Assembly: GCF_033436665.1 (NCBI RefSeq)
Contig: NZ_JAWQFO010000006.1
Coordinates: 186,001-250,000, forward strand
Direction: 5' to 3'
DNA from: JAWQFO01 sp033436665
Lineage (GTDB): Bacteria > Pseudomonadota > Alphaproteobacteria > Rhodobacterales > Rhodobacteraceae
DNA: 64,000 bases
Shown piece after piece: positions 16,499 through 24,280 of the stretch (the first letter of the stretch is position 1; each line of letters begins with the position of its first letter). The notes beneath the pieces are model-generated. The model was not told the origin of the DNA. It ran no database searches and saw only the letters and a program-made list of their open reading frames with translations. The position numbers were made by a program, and so were the translations under genes.

Positions 16499-18041
16499 GT
16501 GGTTCCTCCCTTGCATGTGTCCTGTAGGTTTCGATCCCGTACCAGCCATAGACCTCCTGAGGCGTGTCGAGATCCTCGAGCACCGCGACCGCGCCGCGCA
16601 TCAGCCGTTCGGCCACCGCCGGATCGTCCAGCGGCTGCTGTTGCTCGGGGTCCTTCGAGATATCGAAGAGGCGCGTTCCGACGTCCCCGAAGGCCAGCCC
16701 GTCGTTCATCGGCACCCGCTTCGCCCCCGGCAGGGCTGCGATCGACAGCACCGGCGCGCCCCGCGTGAAGTCGAACCCCGGCGACAGTGTCGCGGTGCGC
16801 AGCTCTTCGGCGGTAAAGAACGTGTCCATGTGCGTGGGCATCAGCGTGTATTCCCGCAGCCCTTCGGCATAGAGGTCCGGCGGGTAGTGGTAGTAGGAAT
16901 AGCGCCCGTCGGTGACGCCGAGCGGCCCGCCGAAGACGCCGAAGACGGCAACATCGCGGCCGATCTTGTCGCGTCCGGCAACGGTATCGTGCAGATCGCG
17001 CCCGCGCACCTCGGCGGGGACCGCGACACCGTTGAGACCCAGCAGCGTGGGCATGAGATCCGCGGTCTGGGTCAGTGCCTCGCTGCGCCGCCCCGCCGCC
17101 TGCGGCGCACGCGGATCGTGGATCATCAGCGGGATGTGGCTGATCTCTTCGTAATATGGTGTGCGCATCTTGCCCCACCAGTCATGCTCGGACAGCAGGA
17201 ACCCGTGGTCGGTCGACAGCACCAGTGCGGTATCGGCCCAAAGATCGTGTTCGTCGAAATAGTCGAGCAGGCGCCCGAAATGCGCGTCGCACATCGCCAG
17301 AAGTGCTGCGTAATTGGCCCGGATCTCTGCGATCTCGGTGTCACTCTCGGTCACTTCCGCATAGCGCGGCCAGTCGAGGATCGGCCCTTCGTACCCGCTT
17401 TCGTAGGCGTCGCGGTAGGGCTCGGGGGCATGAAACGGCTCGTGCGGATCGAAGCACTCGATCATCAGAAGCCAGTCCTGTGCGGCGCGGTTGCGGTCGA
17501 GGAACGCCAGCCCCGCGTCGAAGCACTGCGGCCCCGGGAAATCCCTTTCCTCCCGGATCACCTCGCGATTGATCATGCCCTGAAACCGCTTGTCCGAGCG
17601 GTCGAAGGGATAGTTCTTGTCCGAATATGTCTCGCGGAACCGGTCCACGGGTGGCTCGACCATCGCCACCCAGGGGTCGTGCTCCTGCCCGCGGATGAAC
17701 TCCCAGGTGTTGAAGCGCGTGTGATAGCCAGACCCGCCATCCTCGAAGTAGTGCAGGTGGTCGGTAATCAGGTGAGTGTAGACACCTGCGTCGCCGAGGA
17801 TCTGCGCAAACGAATTGTCGAACGGTTCGAGCGGCCCCCAGGACCGGTGCGTGAAGTTGAGCCGCCCCGAATGCATGTCGCGCCGCGCCGGCATGCAGGG
17901 CAGAGACCCGACGTAGTGCCGATCGAAGGTCATCGCACGTTTTGCGAAACGGTCGAAGTTCGGCGTCTTGACCGTCGTGCCGCCATAGGCGCCGAGGGCT
18001 GCGCGATTGAGGCTGTCGAACAGCACAAAGACCGATTTCAT
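16482..18041 (-). CDS. Sulfatase (formylglycine type) heading the TTT operon
   Basis: A 519-residue sulfatase. The start at 18041 has a GGGAGGAAACG ribosome site; the longer frame to 18125 would cross the operator of the LysR gene. FDSLNR (8-13) replaces the usual DDxxR metal motif. The signature C-M-P-A-R is at 49-53 with Cys49 as predicted formylglycine, and STDHGFLLSEHDWWGK supplies metal and Lys residues. It lacks a signal peptide. It differs clearly from the other two sulfatases and resembles the larger arylsulfatase-A-like group. The gene overlaps tctC by 17 bp, an arrangement that ties sulfate-ester cleavage to the TTT importer. Divergent LysR at 18139. Confidence 0.9.
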   Translation of the reverse strand: MKSVFVLFDSLNRAALGAYGGTTVKTPNFDRFAKRAMTFDRHYVGSLPCMPARRDMHSGRLNFTHRSWGPLEPFDNSFAQILGDAGVYTHLITDHLHYFEDGGSGYHTRFNTWEFIRGQEHDPWVAMVEPPVDRFRETYSDKNYPFDRSDKRFQGMINREVIREERDFPGPQCFDAGLAFLDRNRAAQDWLLMIECFDPHEPFHAPEPYRDAYESGYEGPILDWPRYAEVTESDTEIAEIRANYAALLAMCDAHFGRLLDYFDEHDLWADTALVLSTDHGFLLSEHDWWGKMRTPYYEEISHIPLMIHDPRAPQAAGRRSEALTQTADLMPTLLGLNGVAVPAEVRGRDLHDTVAGRDKIGRDVAVFGVFGGPLGVTDGRYSYYHYPPDLYAEGLREYTLMPTHMDTFFTAEELRTATLSPGFDFTRGAPVLSIAALPGAKRVPMNDGLAFGDVGTRLFDISKDPEQQQPLDDPAVAERLMRGAVAVLEDLDTPQEVYGWYGIETYRTHAREEPHATVT

Positions 18042-18114
18042 CGTTTCCTCCCGAAGCTCCACCAAGAGGATGCCGCGCCGATCAAGATAATGTAAAATGA
18101 GTATTGAAGCGTTC

Positions 18115-18135
18115 TCGATAAGCATGATTTATCGA
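18115..18135. promoter_or_regulatory. Candidate LysR operator between sulfatase-tct operon and LysR
   Basis: TCGATAA (18115-18121) and TTATCGA (18129-18135) are perfect 7-bp arms around GCATGAT. The site overlaps the possible upstream starts of the LysR gene and is 74 bp from the sulfatase start. Inference: binding site of the LysR at 18139 for the divergent operon. Confidence 0.55.
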
Positions 18136-18138
18136 AGC

Positions 18139-19065
18139 ATGGACTCGCTCTTTTTAAACCGGCGGATCGCGCAGTTTCTCGCGGTTTACGAGACGCAGAA
18201 CATTCACCGGGCTTCGGAGCGCCTCGGCATCACGCAGCCCGCGCTGACCGTGAGCCTGAAGAACCTCGAGGACGAACTTGGCCAGCCCCTTTTCGAGCGC
18301 TCGGTCAAGGGCATGGCGCCCCTGCCCGCCGCGGACGCGCTTTACCGGTTCGGGACCGCGCTGCGGCAGGGCGGGCGACTGGCCTCGGACGAGATGCGAA
18401 TGCAGCGCGGAGATGCCGGCGGCACGCTTCGGATCGGCGCCGGTGTCGCCTGGGCGGCGACGCTCCTGCCAGGCACGCTGCGCGAAATGCACCGGCAATT
18501 CCCGGACCTGTCTTTCGACCTCATCTCCGGCGTCGGGGACCAGCTCGCTGCGCGTCTTGCGGACGGAGAACTTGACGTTGTCGTGGCCGCCGGGTCCATC
18601 GCCCGGCTGCTGTCGGACGGGTTCGAACAACAGCACGTCGTGAACCTGCCGATGAAAGTCGTCGCCGATCCGGCATCACCATTGGGGCAAAAGCGATGCA
18701 TCTCGGCGGCGGACATGGTTTCGACGCCCTGGGTTGGATTCTACGAGGATGACATCATCGTCCAGCAATCACGGCATTTCATGGCGCTGCGCGGGCTGCC
18801 GCCGCCGCGCTTCGTGATGCGCTCGAATTCGCCGGCCACGCTCACCGCCTTCATTAAAGGTTCCGACTTTATCTCGGTTCTCATCGGCCCGCTGGTCGCG
18901 CCGGCGATCGAGGCCGGCCTCGTCGAGCTGGAGCTCGAGGACCCGCTCTGGGAGCTGCCGGTCAATCTCTACAACCGCGCCTTTGCCGAGAGTTACTCGC
19001 CGCTCAAGGCGTTCAAGGCGCTGTGCGTGGAGCGTATCCGGGCCTTCGATCCGGCTCCGCGCTGA
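18139..19065 (+). CDS. LysR-family transcriptional regulator of the sulfatase-tct operon
   Basis: A LysR protein of 308 residues with this start. In-frame ATGs also exist at 18097 and 18124, but those sit before or inside the dyad at 18115-18135, and the LysR fold begins at FLNRRIAQFLAVYET just after 18139. The HTH covers about residues 5-65 (ASERLGITQPALTVSLKNL) and the effector domain about 90-300. It is divergent from the sulfatase-tctCBA operon, which is its likely target. It converges on kdgD. Confidence 0.88.
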   Translation: MDSLFLNRRIAQFLAVYETQNIHRASERLGITQPALTVSLKNLEDELGQPLFERSVKGMAPLPAADALYRFGTALRQGGRLASDEMRMQRGDAGGTLRIGAGVAWAATLLPGTLREMHRQFPDLSFDLISGVGDQLAARLADGELDVVVAAGSIARLLSDGFEQQHVVNLPMKVVADPASPLGQKRCISAADMVSTPWVGFYEDDIIVQQSRHFMALRGLPPPRFVMRSNSPATLTAFIKGSDFISVLIGPLVAPAIEAGLVELELEDPLWELPVNLYNRAFAESYSPLKAFKALCVERIRAFDPAPR

Positions 19066-19125
19066 ACCCGGGTGGATCGGTTTCAGCCGCAACGACCGCC
19101 TGCACATCCCGCATTTCGCCCGCCG

Positions 19126-20031
19126 TCATCGCCGCGAGGCGATCAATGCCGACAGCATGTCCCGTTCTTCACCGGTCAAGTCGGTGAGCGGCGGGCGGAC
19201 CGATCCGGTGTCAAAACCCCGCAGCGTGACGCCGGCCTTGATCGCGGATACGGCATAGCCGGTCTTGCGGTCGCGGATCCGCGCGAAGGGATAGTAGAAA
19301 TCGCGCAGCATGTGCTCGCAGGCTGCGTCGTCCCTGGCGGTGAAGGCCCGATGAAACGCAAGCGCGGTTTCGGGGGCGAAGTTGAAGACGGCCGAGGAAT
19401 AGGTGTCGACCCCGGCACCGCGGTAGGCTTGCGCGAAAAGCTCGTGCGTCGGCATCCCGCCGATGTAGGCCAGCCTGTCGCCGAGGCTCACGGTGATCCG
19501 CTTGACCGTGTCGATGTCGCCGGTGCCGTCCTTGAAACCGACGAGGTTCGGGCAGCCGTCGGCCAGCCGCGCAAGCGTGTCCGCCGAAACGACCGATTGG
19601 CCGCGGTTGTAGACGATGACCCCCATGCGGGTCGCATTGCACACAGTCCGGATGTGTGTCTCGATCCCGTCCTGCGGTGCGCCGATCAGGTAATGCGGCA
19701 GCAGCAGGATGCCGTCGGCACCCGCCGCCTCGATGCCTTGCGCCATCTCGCAGGCGAGCCGGGTGCCGTAGCCGCAGCCGGCGATCACCGGACGGTCGGG
19801 CTGGGCGGCACGGGCCGCCCGGACCACCGCGACCACCTCGTCCGGCGTCAGGCTGAAGAGTTCGCCGGTGCCGCCCGCCACGATTAGCCCGGCGATGTCG
19901 TGCGGCGACAGCCATTCGAGATGCGCGGCGAAGGCGCGCGGGTTGAAGGCGTCTTCGGCATCGAAGGGCGTCACCGGAAAGGACAGCAGCCCCGAGCGCA
20001 GCACGTCGCGCAGTTCTTCTGGGTGGATCAC
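19126..20031 (-). CDS. kdgD: 5-dehydro-4-deoxyglucarate dehydratase (KdgD)
   Basis: A DHDPS/NAL-superfamily TIM barrel of 301 residues. Known activity: converts 5-dehydro-4-deoxy-D-glucarate to 2-oxoglutarate semialdehyde with loss of water and CO2. Visible features are GGTGE at 53-57, Tyr141, Schiff-base Lys167 in GFKDG, and the C-terminal RDRKTGYAVS...KAG pattern typical of KdgD. The start is a GTG at 20031 preceded by GGAGG. It lies 44 bp downstream of the GntR gene in the same direction and is divergent from a TRAP importer/IlvD-Edd dehydratase operon, so these probably form one hexarate or pentonate pathway. The semialdehyde dehydrogenase expected next is absent. A relative acting on 2-keto-3-deoxypentonate is the main alternative. 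Confidence 0.85.
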   Translation of the reverse strand: MIHPEELRDVLRSGLLSFPVTPFDAEDAFNPRAFAAHLEWLSPHDIAGLIVAGGTGELFSLTPDEVVAVVRAARAAQPDRPVIAGCGYGTRLACEMAQGIEAAGADGILLLPHYLIGAPQDGIETHIRTVCNATRMGVIVYNRGQSVVSADTLARLADGCPNLVGFKDGTGDIDTVKRITVSLGDRLAYIGGMPTHELFAQAYRGAGVDTYSSAVFNFAPETALAFHRAFTARDDAACEHMLRDFYYPFARIRDRKTGYAVSAIKAGVTLRGFDTGSVRPPLTDLTGEERDMLSALIASRR

Positions 20032-20075
20032 GTCTTGGCCTCCGGGTGTTTCGGGATCAGTTCGCCGGTGCGCGT

Positions 20076-20801
20076 TTAGCCGCCGCCCCAGCGAAAGTCG
20101 TCGTCGGTGAAATAGTCGGGGTGTTCGCCCCGGATCGCCTCGACCCGGCTGATCGTGCCCGAGAGGTGCCGGCGCATGGCGTCCACCGCAGCCGGCGGAT
20201 GGCGCCGTGACAGCCCGTCGAGGATCGACCGATGCGCGTCGACGATGCTGCGCATCTTGCCCTCGAGGGGCAGTTCGAGCCGTTGGCAGCGATAGAGGTG
20301 ACCCAGCCGAACGAGCAGCAGCGCATGCAGGCTTTCCATCCCGACGCCTTCGAACAGCGTCCGGTGAAAGGTCCGGTCGAGATCGGAGAACATCGGCATC
20401 TGATCTTCCGTGCCGACCAGGATCTCCTGCATGTCGACGATGGCCTTCGCGCGTCCGACCACGTCCACGCCGTCGCCGGATGCGAGCCTGCGCACGACTT
20501 CTGTCTCGACTGAGACCCGCAGGAAATGCGTTTCGGAGAGTTGCCGCACGTCGATCTTCGACACCACGGTCCGCGACTGCGGAAAGATCCGGACCAGCCC
20601 CTCCTGTTCGAGCCGCTGCAGCGCCTCGCGCACCGGGGTCTGGCTGACGCGGTATTGCGCGGTCAACTCGCCGCGACTGAGCGTCGAACCGGGCGGCAGG
20701 TCGAAGTCGATGATCCGTGCGCGCAGGTCCCGGTAAACCCGTTCCGGCGCCGCCGCAGCACCTCCTCCGAACAAGTCGACTTTGTTGACGGCAGTTCCCA
20801 T
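20076..20801 (-). CDS. GntR/FCD-family transcriptional regulator
   Basis: A 241-residue FadR-subfamily regulator. The start at 20801 follows AAGGATC; a longer frame to 20963 would cross the whole divergent promoter region. The winged HTH is at about residues 18-85 (LSRGELTAQYRVSQTPVREALQRLEQEGL), followed by an FCD helical effector domain at about 95-225. It is cotranscribed with kdgD and divergent from the DctP-DctQM-dehydratase operon. The triple AGTTGAC element between them is its probable operator. A sugar acid or its keto-deoxy product is the probable effector (inference). Confidence 0.92.
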   Translation of the reverse strand: MGTAVNKVDLFGGGAAAAPERVYRDLRARIIDFDLPPGSTLSRGELTAQYRVSQTPVREALQRLEQEGLVRIFPQSRTVVSKIDVRQLSETHFLRVSVETEVVRRLASGDGVDVVGRAKAIVDMQEILVGTEDQMPMFSDLDRTFHRTLFEGVGMESLHALLLVRLGHLYRCQRLELPLEGKMRSIVDAHRSILDGLSRRHPPAAVDAMRRHLSGTISRVEAIRGEHPDYFTDDDFRWGGG

Positions 20802-20837
20802 TTGATCCTTGGTGCGAAAATTCCATTGTATCGTAGA

Positions 20838-20874
20838 TAGTTGACCGTGGTAGTCAACTAATATATCAGTTGAC
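20838..20874. promoter_or_regulatory. Triple GTTGAC operator for the GntR regulator
   Basis: TAGTTGAC (20838-20845) and GTCAACTA (20853-20860) are a perfect 8-bp dyad with a 7-nt spacer. A third AGTTGAC at 20868-20874 forms a second perfect dyad with GTCAACT (20853-20859). Each GT-N2-AC core fits the TNGTN(0-3)ACNA pattern of FadR-type GntR proteins. It lies in the only promoter space between the divergent gntR-kdgD and dctP operons. Confidence 0.65.
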
Positions 20875-20928
20875 GAATTAGAAGGACGGCGTGGCCGTTC
20901 GCGATCCACTGACTTCGGGAGGAGTGTC

Positions 20929-21960
20929 ATGAAGATCAACGCGTTGGGAAAAACCCTTGCCATAGCGGCGGTGTTGGGAGTCGCTGCGGGCGCGGCGCAG
21001 GCCGCCGACCGGGTTCTGAAAATCCAGACCTCGTCGAATGCGAGCCACGCCTCGCTGGCCTACCTCAACGAGGAATGGGTGCCGAAGCTCGAGACGATGA
21101 CGGGCGGCGCGCTGACCGTGGAACTGCTTCCCGTCGACGCCGTCGTGCCCCGGCGGGAGACCGCCGAGGCGATCGCGGTCGGCATTCTCGATGGCGATCT
21201 CACCTCGATCAACTACTTCGCCGGGATCGATCCGGCCTTCGCACTGATGGGCGACCTCATCGCGGGGTATGACAGCGCCGACCAGATCCAGGCTTTCTGT
21301 GCCCAGGGTGGCGGCAAGGAGATGCTGCAAAAGCTCTACGACACCCATTTCCCGGGCGTGCATGTCATCGGCTGTGGCGCTTATGCCCGCGAGGCTTTTG
21401 TATCCAAGGTGCCGGTGCGCGGTGTCGCCGATCTCGAAGGGCTGAAGATCCGCTCTCCCGAGGGCCTTGCGGCCGATGTCTTCAAGCGCGCAGGTGCGGC
21501 GCCGGTGTCGATGTCCGGTTCGGAAACCTACGGCGCGCTGGAAAAGGGCGTGATCGACGCCGCCGACAATTCGGCCTATGCCAACAACGATGCCAACGGC
21601 ATGCACAAGATCGCGAAGTACCCGATCTTCCCCGGCATCCACTCGACCCCGATCCTGCAGTTCACGGTCAGCCAGGCGGTCTATGACGAGCTTTCCGAGC
21701 AGGAGCGCGTGGCGCTCGAAACTTGGTACCTCGCCGCCTACAACGGCTTGCGCCAGCATTTCGACCGGCTCGACCGGCAGCTCGTGGCCCGTGACAAGGC
21801 CGCCGGCGAGATCGAGGTGATCGACTGGCCACAGGAAGAGCGCGACGCGCTGCGTGAAATCGCACAGGCCGCCTGGAACGACTTCGCCGCGGGCTCTGAT
21901 CTCGCCAAGGAAGTCTTTGACGCGCATGTCGCCTTCATGAAGGAGGCCGGCCTGCTCTGA
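20929..21960 (+). CDS. TRAP transporter DctP-family solute-binding protein
   Basis: A 343-residue periplasmic binding protein with a signal peptide (1 to about 25, ending GAAQA). A GGGAGGAG ribosome site precedes the ATG. The DctP core is visible: LEGLKIRSPEG near residue 170 and SMSGSETYGALEKGVIDAADN near 190, with the carboxylate-clamping Arg in that region. It is the first gene of an operon with the fused permease, a small membrane peptide and an IlvD/Edd dehydratase. Inferred ligand: the sugar acid that the dehydratase consumes. Confidence 0.93.
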   Translation: MKINALGKTLAIAAVLGVAAGAAQAADRVLKIQTSSNASHASLAYLNEEWVPKLETMTGGALTVELLPVDAVVPRRETAEAIAVGILDGDLTSINYFAGIDPAFALMGDLIAGYDSADQIQAFCAQGGGKEMLQKLYDTHFPGVHVIGCGAYAREAFVSKVPVRGVADLEGLKIRSPEGLAADVFKRAGAAPVSMSGSETYGALEKGVIDAADNSAYANNDANGMHKIAKYPIFPGIHSTPILQFTVSQAVYDELSEQERVALETWYLAAYNGLRQHFDRLDRQLVARDKAAGEIEVIDWPQEERDALREIAQAAWNDFAAGSDLAKEVFDAHVAFMKEAGLL

Positions 21961-21987
21961 GGCGGCCACCCAGTAAAACGCGCGCGT

Positions 21988-22026
21988 CCCGGGCCGGCCC
22001 CGGGGCGGCGCCGCTCCCGCGGGAGC
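21988..22026 (+). other. GC-rich hairpins between dctP and dctQM
   Basis: CCCGGG-CCGGC-CCCGGG (21988-22004) is followed by the perfect palindrome GCTCCCGCGGGAGC (22013-22026), in the 97-bp space after the binding-protein stop. No U-tract follows. Probably protects the dctP mRNA end and lowers read-through to the permease. Confidence 0.45.
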
Positions 22027-22057
22027 CGGGCAGAACCGGGCAGACGAGGGCAAGGCG

Positions 22058-24133
22058 ATGAGCGAGAAGTACGACAGGGTCCTCGAGACGACGGACATCG
22101 AGATCGCGGCGCAGACCCCTGCGGACGATGCCCCGGACCTGCCGCGCAGTGCCTACGGGCCGGTCGAACACGTCAGCCACGTCACCGGCATCGCCATCTC
22201 GACCTTCTACCTGATCGCCGCACTCGCGACGCTCTACGAGGTCTTTTCCCGCTACGTGCTGAACAAGCCCACCTTCTGGGCCTTCGAGACGGTCATGGTC
22301 GTCGTCGCCGCCGCCTGGATGTTGTCGGCGGGCTACGTGACGATGAAGAAGCGCCACATCTCGATCACCGTGATCCACAACATCGCCAGCCCCGCGCAGC
22401 GCTGGTGGCTCGAGCTTTTCGCGATGGTGATCGGTGTGATCGCGCTTTACATGCTGCTGACCGACGCGCCGATCCGTGCCTATGACAGCGTGCGGCGGAT
22501 CGAGAAATCAGGCTCCGCCTTCAACTCGCCCCTCCCGATGATGATGAAGTCGCTGATGGTCCTCGGCGCCTTCATGTACCTCGCGCAGCTGATGACGAAT
22601 CTCTACCGGCATCTGACCTCCCGCGCCGCGCGGCTGGCGGTCAAGGTCGTCGCCGTCTACTTCGTCGTCTACTTCCTCTCGGCGTTCCTGAGCCATGCGC
22701 TCGGCATCGAAGCTTTCGGGGTCTTCTCCAATTTCATCTCGGGCATCGGCAGCGCGATGGATCCCTCGCAGGCGCTGAACCTGCGCGGCATGGACCTCGG
22801 CACGATCTCGATGATCATGGTGCTGCTGCTGGTGGCGCTGATGATGACCGGCATGCCGCTGGGCATCGTGACGCTGTTCGTCTCGGTGATAATGGCGGTC
22901 GGGTTCTTCGGGCCGCGCGGCCTGTTTCTGGTCAGCTCGAACGCGGTCGGCCTGCTCGAACACTACTCGCTTGTCGCCGTGCCGTTCTTCGTGCTCATGG
23001 CCTCGATCCTCGAACGCGCGGGCATCGCCGAGGATCTCTTCGACGCCATGTCGATCTTTGCCGGAAACCTGCGCGGCGGCGTCGCGGTGCAGACCACCGT
23101 CGTCGCCGTGATTCTCGCCGCCATGTCGGGCGTCATGGGCGGCGAGATCGTCATGCTGGGTCTCGTGGCCCTGCCGCAGATGTTCCGACTGGGCTATGAT
23201 CGCAAGCTCTCGATCGGGCTGATCTGCGCCTCGGGCGCGCTGGCCACGCTGATCCCGCCGTCGATCATCACCATCGTCTACGGCGTCTCGGCAGAGGTCG
23301 GCATCGGTGACCTCTTCATGGCCGGCGCGGTGCCAGGGATCATGCTGGCGACTTTTTATGCCGGCTACGCGCTGATCCGCGTCAATCTCAACCCCTCAAT
23401 GGCCCCGACCGCCGCTGAGGTCGCCGAGATAACCGGCACACAACAAAAGATGTCGCGCGAGCGGATGACCGCGGTGATCCTGTGCATCATCCTGATCACG
23501 ATGGTCATGGGGTCGATCTACGGGGGCGTCGCCTCGGTGACCGAAAGCGCCGCGGTCGGCTGCATCGGCGCGCTTTTCATCGCCGCGGTGCGCAACCGCT
23601 TCAACTGGGCCGTGATCTCGGCCTCGCTGCTCGGGACCATGACCACCGTCGGCACGATCATCTGGCTGATCCTCGGCGCGGTCAGCTTTGTGGGCATCTT
23701 CAACCTCGTCGGCGGCGGCGACTTCATCCGCTCGCTGTTCCTCGACCTGGGGCTTTCGGCGATGGGCACCGTGATCGTGATGATGCTGATCCTGATGGTG
23801 CTCGGAACATTCATGGAATGGATCGCCATCGTGCTCATCACCGTTCCGGTCTTCGCGCCCGTGGTGATGACGCTCGCCCCCGAACTGGGCCTGACCGAAG
23901 ACCAGGCCAAGATCTGGTTCGGCATACTCTTCGTGATGAACATCCAGATCTATTTCCTCTCGCCGCCCTTCGGCCCGGCCTGTTTCTGGCTGAAATCGGT
24001 GGCGCCGAAGGACGTGACCCTGCAGGAGATCTTCATCGCCGTGCTGCCCTTCATCGCGCTTCAGATCACGGGGCTGGTGCTTGTGATGATGTTTCCGCAG
24101 ATCGCACTGTTTCTGCCCGAGCTCTTGAATTGA
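22058..24133 (+). CDS. TRAP transporter fused DctQ-DctM permease
   Basis: A 691-residue membrane protein joining a four-helix DctQ-like part (about residues 40-205) to a DctM-like part (about 245-690). A short bridging helical region lies near residues 195-240. The DctM half shows SGVMGGEIVMLG, GALATLIPPSIITIVYG and an FGPACFW segment. It imports a sugar acid or similar carboxylate with sodium or another ion. Fused QM permeases are known in the family but are less common than separate subunits, which the TRAP system at 60342-63284 keeps. Downstream, 10 bp on, is a 40-codon membrane peptide gene. Confidence 0.93.
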   Translation: MSEKYDRVLETTDIEIAAQTPADDAPDLPRSAYGPVEHVSHVTGIAISTFYLIAALATLYEVFSRYVLNKPTFWAFETVMVVVAAAWMLSAGYVTMKKRHISITVIHNIASPAQRWWLELFAMVIGVIALYMLLTDAPIRAYDSVRRIEKSGSAFNSPLPMMMKSLMVLGAFMYLAQLMTNLYRHLTSRAARLAVKVVAVYFVVYFLSAFLSHALGIEAFGVFSNFISGIGSAMDPSQALNLRGMDLGTISMIMVLLLVALMMTGMPLGIVTLFVSVIMAVGFFGPRGLFLVSSNAVGLLEHYSLVAVPFFVLMASILERAGIAEDLFDAMSIFAGNLRGGVAVQTTVVAVILAAMSGVMGGEIVMLGLVALPQMFRLGYDRKLSIGLICASGALATLIPPSIITIVYGVSAEVGIGDLFMAGAVPGIMLATFYAGYALIRVNLNPSMAPTAAEVAEITGTQQKMSRERMTAVILCIILITMVMGSIYGGVASVTESAAVGCIGALFIAAVRNRFNWAVISASLLGTMTTVGTIIWLILGAVSFVGIFNLVGGGDFIRSLFLDLGLSAMGTVIVMMLILMVLGTFMEWIAIVLITVPVFAPVVMTLAPELGLTEDQAKIWFGILFVMNIQIYFLSPPFGPACFWLKSVAPKDVTLQEIFIAVLPFIALQITGLVLVMMFPQIALFLPELLN

Positions 24134-24143
24134 GGAGGCTGCC

Positions 24144-24266
24144 ATGATCGGACGCGACTCCGACGACGACATCAACGGCTACGGATTCTGGCCCTGGATT
24201 CTCGGACTGGTCCTGGCCGGCCTGATCGTGCTGCTCATGTTCACATTCGCCCAGCCCATTTCCTGA
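24144..24266 (+). CDS. 40-residue single-span membrane peptide
   Basis: A short gene missed by length cut-offs. It has a strong TGAGGAGG ribosome site ending 6 nt before the ATG, begins 10 bp after the permease stop and ends 14 bp before the dehydratase start. The product has an acidic N-terminus (DSDDDIN) and one hydrophobic span from about residue 13 to 36, with GFWPWILG at its start. No family is recognised. A small accessory subunit of the TRAP permease is plausible, judging only from position, ribosome site and TM character. Confidence 0.65.
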   Translation: MIGRDSDDDINGYGFWPWILGLVLAGLIVLLMFTFAQPIS

Positions 24267-24280
24267 CCCAAGGATCCGCC

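Noticed and set aside
20802..20963. N-terminal extension of the GntR protein next to kdgD
   Set aside because: The region holds the divergent operator and the dctP leader; the start at 20801 has a ribosome site and gives a normal FadR-type length.
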